A DNA stretch of 59,282 nucleotides, taken from Methanobacteriota archaeon. GTDB taxonomy: Archaea > Methanobacteriota > Methanobacteria > Methanobacteriales > Methanobacteriaceae. Numbering within the stretch: position 1 is the first letter of the stretch; each line of letters begins with the position of its first letter. Below, piece by piece: positions 55,494 through 59,282 of the stretch. Under the pieces are notes generated by a model, which was not told the DNA's origin, did not search any database, and worked only from the letters and a program-made list of their open reading frames with translations. Made by a program: the position numbers and the translations under genes. The stretch spans positions 1 to 59,282 of the forward strand of contig JAEZKE010000143.1 of assembly GCA_023436175.1 (NCBI GenBank), written 5' to 3'.

Positions 55494-56192
55494 ATGAATA
55501 CAAGCATTTATAGTCTTTCATATAAAAATTTACGCAGAAACTGGTTTAGGAATGCTTCCACTGTTTTAAGAATAGCTTTTGGTGTGATCATATTTCTGGT
55601 TTTAGTTAGCTCAGGACTGGGAATCAGCACATTTCTTGGCCAAAATCAGGCAGCTGCCGAAAGTTCAATTTTAAATCAATCGAGTGATAATAACGGCAGC
55701 ACCATTCTAAATACATTAAATAATTTCATTAATTCAAAATTAGGCATAAATCTAAGTGATTCCCAATTTTTAGGTCTTATTGAAACTATTTTAAGAAACA
55801 TTATACACTTTTTCGATTTAATGGCCAGCATAGTATTTTTAATTGGTGTTTATGGAATAACCAATGCTATGACTGTCAACTTACTTGAAAGAAAAAGAGA
55901 AATTGGTATTTTAAAATCATTAGGTTTTACAGAACGCCAGATAATTTTAAGCCATCTATTAGAGGCGGGCTTACTGGGATTTATCGGGGCTTTAATAGGC
56001 ATTATAGTCGGAATTTTTGGCATAATCATTTTATCAAGTGTAATCAAAGTCATCCAGCTCTCTATTTTAATACCGTGGTGGCTACCTATTTCAGCGGCAC
56101 TTCTTACAGCCGGCCTTAGCATGTTACTGGCAGTGTATACTGTATTTTATTACACTAAACAGGATGTAGTGGGAGCTTTAAGATATGAATAA
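55494..56192 (+). CDS. Reduced FtsX/MacB-type ABC permease
   Basis: A 232-residue membrane protein. TM1 (residues about 25-47, VLRIAFGVIIFLVLVSSGLG) is followed by an extracytoplasmic loop of only about 60 residues (rich in Asn/Ser), then three helices with the FtsX signature LERKREIGILKSLGFTERQI. MacB/LolC-type permeases are usually about 400 residues with a 200-residue outer domain, which is missing here. Its last 8 bases overlap the ATP-binding gene. The pair could act on a small substrate or be a signalling remnant. Confidence 0.85.
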   Translation: MNTSIYSLSYKNLRRNWFRNASTVLRIAFGVIIFLVLVSSGLGISTFLGQNQAAAESSILNQSSDNNGSTILNTLNNFINSKLGINLSDSQFLGLIETILRNIIHFFDLMASIVFLIGVYGITNAMTVNLLERKREIGILKSLGFTERQIILSHLLEAGLLGFIGALIGIIVGIFGIIILSSVIKVIQLSILIPWWLPISAALLTAGLSMLLAVYTVFYYTKQDVVGALRYE

Positions 56193-56844
56193 TACCATTT
56201 TAGAGTTTCAAGAAGTTTGGAAAACTTATGAAGATGACAAGACCAAATCAACTGCGTTAAAAGGAATAAATATAGAACTCAAGAAAAACTCATTAAGCCT
56301 AATTTTAGGCCCTTCTGGATCTGGAAAAACAACTCTTTTAAACCTTGCAGGCTTGTTAGATATTCCTACAAATGGTAAAATTAGAATAAATGGCCAAAAT
56401 ATATCTAATCTATCTAAATCAGAAAGAAGCAAAATAAGGAGAAATAAAATTGGAATCGTTTATCAACGGGCAAATCTATTTCCATATTTAAATATTTTAG
56501 AAAATACAATGCTCCCTATGATCTCAAAGGATATAAATAATGCATCAAAAATCCTTAATACGGTGGGTTTAAAGGAAATTGATAAGTTCCCAAATGAAAT
56601 TTCAATAGAAAAGCAGCAACGAGCGGCTTTTGCAAGGGCAATGATTAATGATCCTCTTTTAATCATAGCTGATGAACTAACTGGAGAATTAAACAAAAAA
56701 GATACGGAAAGGATAATGAATTTAATCAGAAAAATGAAGAACAAATATACAATCTTAATAGTATCTAACAATACTGATTTAAGTAGATATTGCGATGAAT
56801 TATTTTCTCTTGAAGATGGTAATTTAAGAAAAATTAATAAATAA
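56185..56844 (+). CDS. ABC transporter ATP-binding protein with degenerate signature motifs
   Basis: A 219-residue MacB/LolD-like ATPase. Walker A GPSGSGKT is intact at 42-49 and Q-loop VYQ at 92-94. The signature loop LSGGQ is replaced by ISIEK (139-143, followed by QQRAAFARA), the D-loop reads GELN instead of NLD, and the switch histidine after Walker B (LLIIADE, 158-164) is asparagine (IVSNNTD, 192-198). ATP may bind, but hydrolysis is doubtful. It overlaps the permease by 8 bp. Confidence 0.87.
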   Translation: MNNTILEFQEVWKTYEDDKTKSTALKGINIELKKNSLSLILGPSGSGKTTLLNLAGLLDIPTNGKIRINGQNISNLSKSERSKIRRNKIGIVYQRANLFPYLNILENTMLPMISKDINNASKILNTVGLKEIDKFPNEISIEKQQRAAFARAMINDPLLIIADELTGELNKKDTERIMNLIRKMKNKYTILIVSNNTDLSRYCDELFSLEDGNLRKINK

Positions 56845-57071
56845 CTGAAAAATGATAAAATCACTTTCTTCAGATTTTAATCCTATTTTATCCACTTACT
56901 TAAGTATAAATATTATATACACAATTATTTTAAAATAAAAACTATTTTTAATCTCATTTATCTATAAATTTCATTTAAATCCTAAACTATAAATTATTAA
57001 ATCAATACTTATTTATATTTATTAGCATAAAGATATATTAGGGCTTGTTTGAAAAACAAGGGGGTACTTAT

Positions 57072-57602
57072 ATGGCTGAAGGAAACAACGTATTATTAGG
57101 TATTTTAGCTGTAATTTTAGGTATTTTAGTCATTGCTTTCCCATTATTAAGTGTTTTTACAGCAAGTGTTCTAGCGGGATTAGCTATCATGTTTTTAGGG
57201 ATTTGGTTATTAGTACAGAGTTTCGGAACATGGGGAGCAAGTAAAGGAGCGAGCATAGCTTACTTACTACTGGGACTTATAGCAGTAGTTTGTGGAATAG
57301 GTTTATTCGGACATGTACTTGCATTCAGTGCATTAGCTAGTTTCTGGCTCTACTTTGCGGGTTTCTTCCTGATAATTTCAGGTATAATGTCATTATTTGC
57401 TAAAGAAGGAGTTGCAGGTAAAGGAGCCGGAGGTATGGGAGTTATATTAGGTATATTGTACATTATATTGGGTGCATATGCGTGGAACCCTTACTACCTG
57501 GCTTTATTAATTGGAATCTGGTTAATAATTGATGGAATAGCTTTATTCTTTGTCAGCCCATCAGATTTAATAGGTATGGAAAAAACAGAAATTCCAAAAT
57601 AA
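57072..57602 (+). CDS. HdeD/DUF308-family membrane protein
   Basis: About 176 residues with six helices and the family pattern LLGILAVILGILVIAFPLLS, VLAGLAIMFLGIWLLVQS and LGILYIILGAYAWNPYYLAL. It is paralogous to the protein at 54669. I place the start at ATG 57072 (MAEGNN) after AAGGGGGTACTTAT; the in-frame start at 57045 precedes that ribosome binding site. The reduced ABC pair lies just upstream on the same strand but with a gap of 227 bp. Confidence 0.82.
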   Translation: MAEGNNVLLGILAVILGILVIAFPLLSVFTASVLAGLAIMFLGIWLLVQSFGTWGASKGASIAYLLLGLIAVVCGIGLFGHVLAFSALASFWLYFAGFFLIISGIMSLFAKEGVAGKGAGGMGVILGILYIILGAYAWNPYYLALLIGIWLIIDGIALFFVSPSDLIGMEKTEIPK

Positions 57603-57634
57603 AAATATTTTAAACCAAACAAGCCCCCTTTTTT
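57603..57634 (+). terminator. T-rich tract after the HdeD-like gene
   Basis: A CCCCCTTTTTT tract lies about 22-32 bp beyond the stop, in the style of archaeal T-run terminators. The upstream CAAACAAGCCC at 57616-57626 is an inverted match to bases at 57041-57051 just ahead of the gene. Confidence 0.4.
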
Positions 57635-57669
57635 AAAAACAGAATTTAATTAAATAAAAAATCTATAAA

Positions 57670-58474
57670 TCATCTAAAACTATCCAAAGTTTCCTGTTTC
57701 GGCATGAACTGATCAAGGTCAATTTTCATACCGTCATAAGCCGCAACAGTATTTATCCCTGTTTGTTCTTTAACTGCATCTGCTTCCCTTTTAGCATCAT
57801 TTATCAGCATTTTCATACCAAGATGTGTCATTATGGCAAGTTTAGGCGAAACTTCTTCAACAAGTTTTGCAAAATCATGTGTAGACATATGTCCACGTAT
57901 CTTCTCATTTTTAGGCCGTATAACACTTGCCATTAAAACATCTGCCTCGCTGTGATACTTATGAAGATCTTCAAAATATTCAGTGTCTGCAGTATAGGAC
58001 ACCCTAAAATTTTTTATCTTCAAATTAAATCCTACCGCAGTTGGATCTCCATGAACTGTCCTTGTTCCCTTTATTTTAATTTTACCTAACTTTGTTGTTT
58101 CATTTGCCCCTAAAATCGAAACATTAGGTTTACTTAAATGATACTTGGAGATGCATGGACCCCACTGCTTATATCCTTCAATTACACTTTTACTTCCAAT
58201 TATTGTGCCTTTTTTTCGAGTCATTCCTTTAGTCATTGCCTCTATAAGGACTTCTGCATCAGTGTAATGATCAGTGTGGGAATGCGAAACTAAGACGGCA
58301 TCTAATTTAAGTGGATTCAATCCAAACTGGTATGTTCTAACTAATGCACCAGGTCCAGGATCGATATGGATATTTTTCCCATCAATATTATCTATTCTAA
58401 GCCCACCAGTCATCCTACGCTGTGTAATGGTGGCGAAAGCGTCCGCCACCACTTCCTAAAACAGTTAGTTCCAT
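57670..58474 (-). CDS. MBL-fold metallo-hydrolase, with a 5' frameshift
   Basis: A metallo-beta-lactamase-fold hydrolase of about 268 residues. Metal motif: VSHSHTDHYTDAEVLI; later histidine/aspartate motifs in TVHGDPTAVGFNL and YTADTEYFEDLHKYHS, and IMTHLGMKM. The expected N terminus MELTVLGSGGGRFATITQRR begins at ATG 58474 with AAGGTGAATAA, but an extra base in the run at 58436-58438 shifts the frame. An alternative GTG at 58452 enters the downstream frame and would give MVADAFATITQRR. The substrate is unknown. Confidence 0.82.
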
Positions 58475-58572
58475 TTATTCACCTTCAACTTTATTTAAAT
58501 TAATTCATTTAATTGCTATAGTCTTAGACTTTGCAGATTATTTCAATTATGCAGTTCATACCTAATATTTTA

Positions 58573-59282
58573 TCAGCTTTTACACAGAATAACCTCACAT
58601 GTAAGGGGGCATTTTGTCCGCCTGATGCAGAGATTTTCATTTTCGATTACTATAACATCACCTATTTTGACACTGGAAGGATCATCAGTGTTCATTTCAA
58701 TCAGGTTCCCCGGTCCTGCAACAACATTCCATTCCATATCTAAAGCCTGGATTCCCTTATCTAAAAGTATTCCTATTTTATCACCACTTATACTTTTGAC
58801 TTTACCTATTTCACCTTCAGTAACTATCTTTGATGCCATTTTAATAGATTTAGCATTAGTATCAAGTTGTTTTCTTAAACCTTCTCTCCATTTTTGAAGA
58901 TCTTTCACATCTTTAACCAAGACTTCCCTTAAATGTTTTTGAGCTTCTTTTTTATCAAGACCGCTGTGTTTGGTAATTATATCATATTCTTTGCTTACAG
59001 ATGGTGTTTTACTTGATATTTCATCCATTACCCTTTTAAAAACGGATTCCACATTTTCTAAACTTGCTTTAGATTTCCATTGCTTTTTAAGGATCTCATT
59101 TGCCATCTGTTTTGTTACTTTATTTCCAAATACAACTATAGAACTGGCTCCATTTTCAACCTTTTTAATATCTGATCCTGAAAGTTCTGTAATGATGTAG
59201 CCATTTGTGGTTCCATATATTCGTTTTCGCTTGGTTTCAAAGGGTGTTTTAAACCTGACCTCACCAACTACAACATTATCAA
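58573..59282 (-). CDS. DUF2121-like archaeal protein, truncated by the window edge
   Basis: At least 236 residues; the frame is open to base 59282, so the N terminus lies outside. The visible part has VVVGEVRFKTPFETKRKRIY, TTNGYIITELSGSDIKKVEN, GASSIVVFGNKVTKQMANEI and ISSKTPSVSKEYDIITKHSG, which recall the methanogen DUF2121 family, a proteasome-like-fold candidate. The C terminus (about residues 135-236 of the visible part) adds a region with IGKVKSISGDKIGILLDKGI and ends in CxxxxCPLTC. Family assignment is from memory and moderate. Confidence 0.6.
   Translation of the reverse strand, partial: DNVVVGEVRFKTPFETKRKRIYGTTNGYIITELSGSDIKKVENGASSIVVFGNKVTKQMANEILKKQWKSKASLENVESVFKRVMDEISSKTPSVSKEYDIITKHSGLDKKEAQKHLREVLVKDVKDLQKWREGLRKQLDTNAKSIKMASKIVTEGEIGKVKSISGDKIGILLDKGIQALDMEWNVVAGPGNLIEMNTDDPSSVKIGDVIVIENENLCIRRTKCPLTCEVILCKS

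Noticed and set aside
57040..57626. 11-bp inverted repeat (GGGCTTGTTTG / CAAACAAGCCC) flanking the HdeD-like gene as ends of a mobile element
   Set aside because: Too short, no transposase, and the gene has the same family as its neighbour at 54669; likely chance.

Overview
The window looks like a chromosomal segment of a methanogenic archaeon of the Methanobacteriales, most likely Methanobacterium or a close relative. The DNA is very AT-rich. Ribosome binding sites are of the archaeal GGTGAT/AGGAGG type, TATA boxes are visible in front of several genes, PheS is of the archaeal type, and several families are archaeal or methanogen-centred (DUF2115, DUF2206, a DUF2121-like protein, PsbP-related protein, archaeal CitG-like protein). 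The genus is an inference. I see no rRNA, tRNA, CRISPR array or insertion sequence.

Layout. 1-367: cluster of short hairpins at the left edge. 368-9164: core and accessory genes (AAA ATPase, SemiSWEET, pheS, CitG-like, hemB, ThrE-like exporter, MarR regulator, DUF2115). 9207-16124: redox and regulatory region, with a frameshifted Fe-S protein, a DUF302 pseudogene broken by a hairpin cluster, and two paralogous TetR modules. Each TetR promoter has a TATA box between two operator copies. One module leads to a SHOCT-like protein, a membrane-anchored flavodoxin and an Fe-S flavoprotein-like reductase; the other to a ferredoxin-type protein and a GIN-domain lipoprotein. 16240-24410: single-gene accessory functions (DNA glycosylase, Nim-like flavoprotein, serine hydrolase, methyltransferase, NTF2-like protein, ATP-grasp plus HAD pair, TPR-CPBP membrane protein). 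24639-27774: a vestigial flippase N-terminus, a full flippase and a stand-alone condensation-domain protein. 27841-40388: a large minus-strand surface-glycan cluster with five glycosyltransferases, a DUF2206 membrane protein, a zinc-ribbon methyltransferase, FdtA-type ketoisomerase, DegT aminotransferase and two FemAB/GNAT-like paralogues. 41074-47106: a degenerate sensor kinase, an RHH protein, a GNAT, a low-complexity secreted protein, a DJ-1/PfpI pseudogene and aroC. 47176-59282: PsbP-like protein, MFS exporter, response regulator, a membrane protein built of three repeats, glutamate decarboxylase, lipoprotein, K+ channel, two HdeD-like proteins around a reduced FtsX/ABC pair, an MBL-fold hydrolase with a 5' frameshift, and an edge-truncated DUF2121-like gene.

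How it works together. The glycan cluster can be read as a partial pathway: dTDP-4-keto-6-deoxyglucose (made elsewhere) to a 3-keto isomer (FdtA) to a 3-amino-3,6-dideoxyhexose (DegT), perhaps N-acylated by the FemAB-like pair, then assembled by the glycosyltransferases and exported by the flippase. The most unusual signals are the hairpin clusters that appear to invade genes, the twin TetR modules with diverged operators, proteins of signalling and transport families that have lost catalytic residues (pseudo-kinase at 41074, ABC ATPase at 56185, CPBP at 23142), and a gene-conversion mosaic between the two FemAB paralogues.
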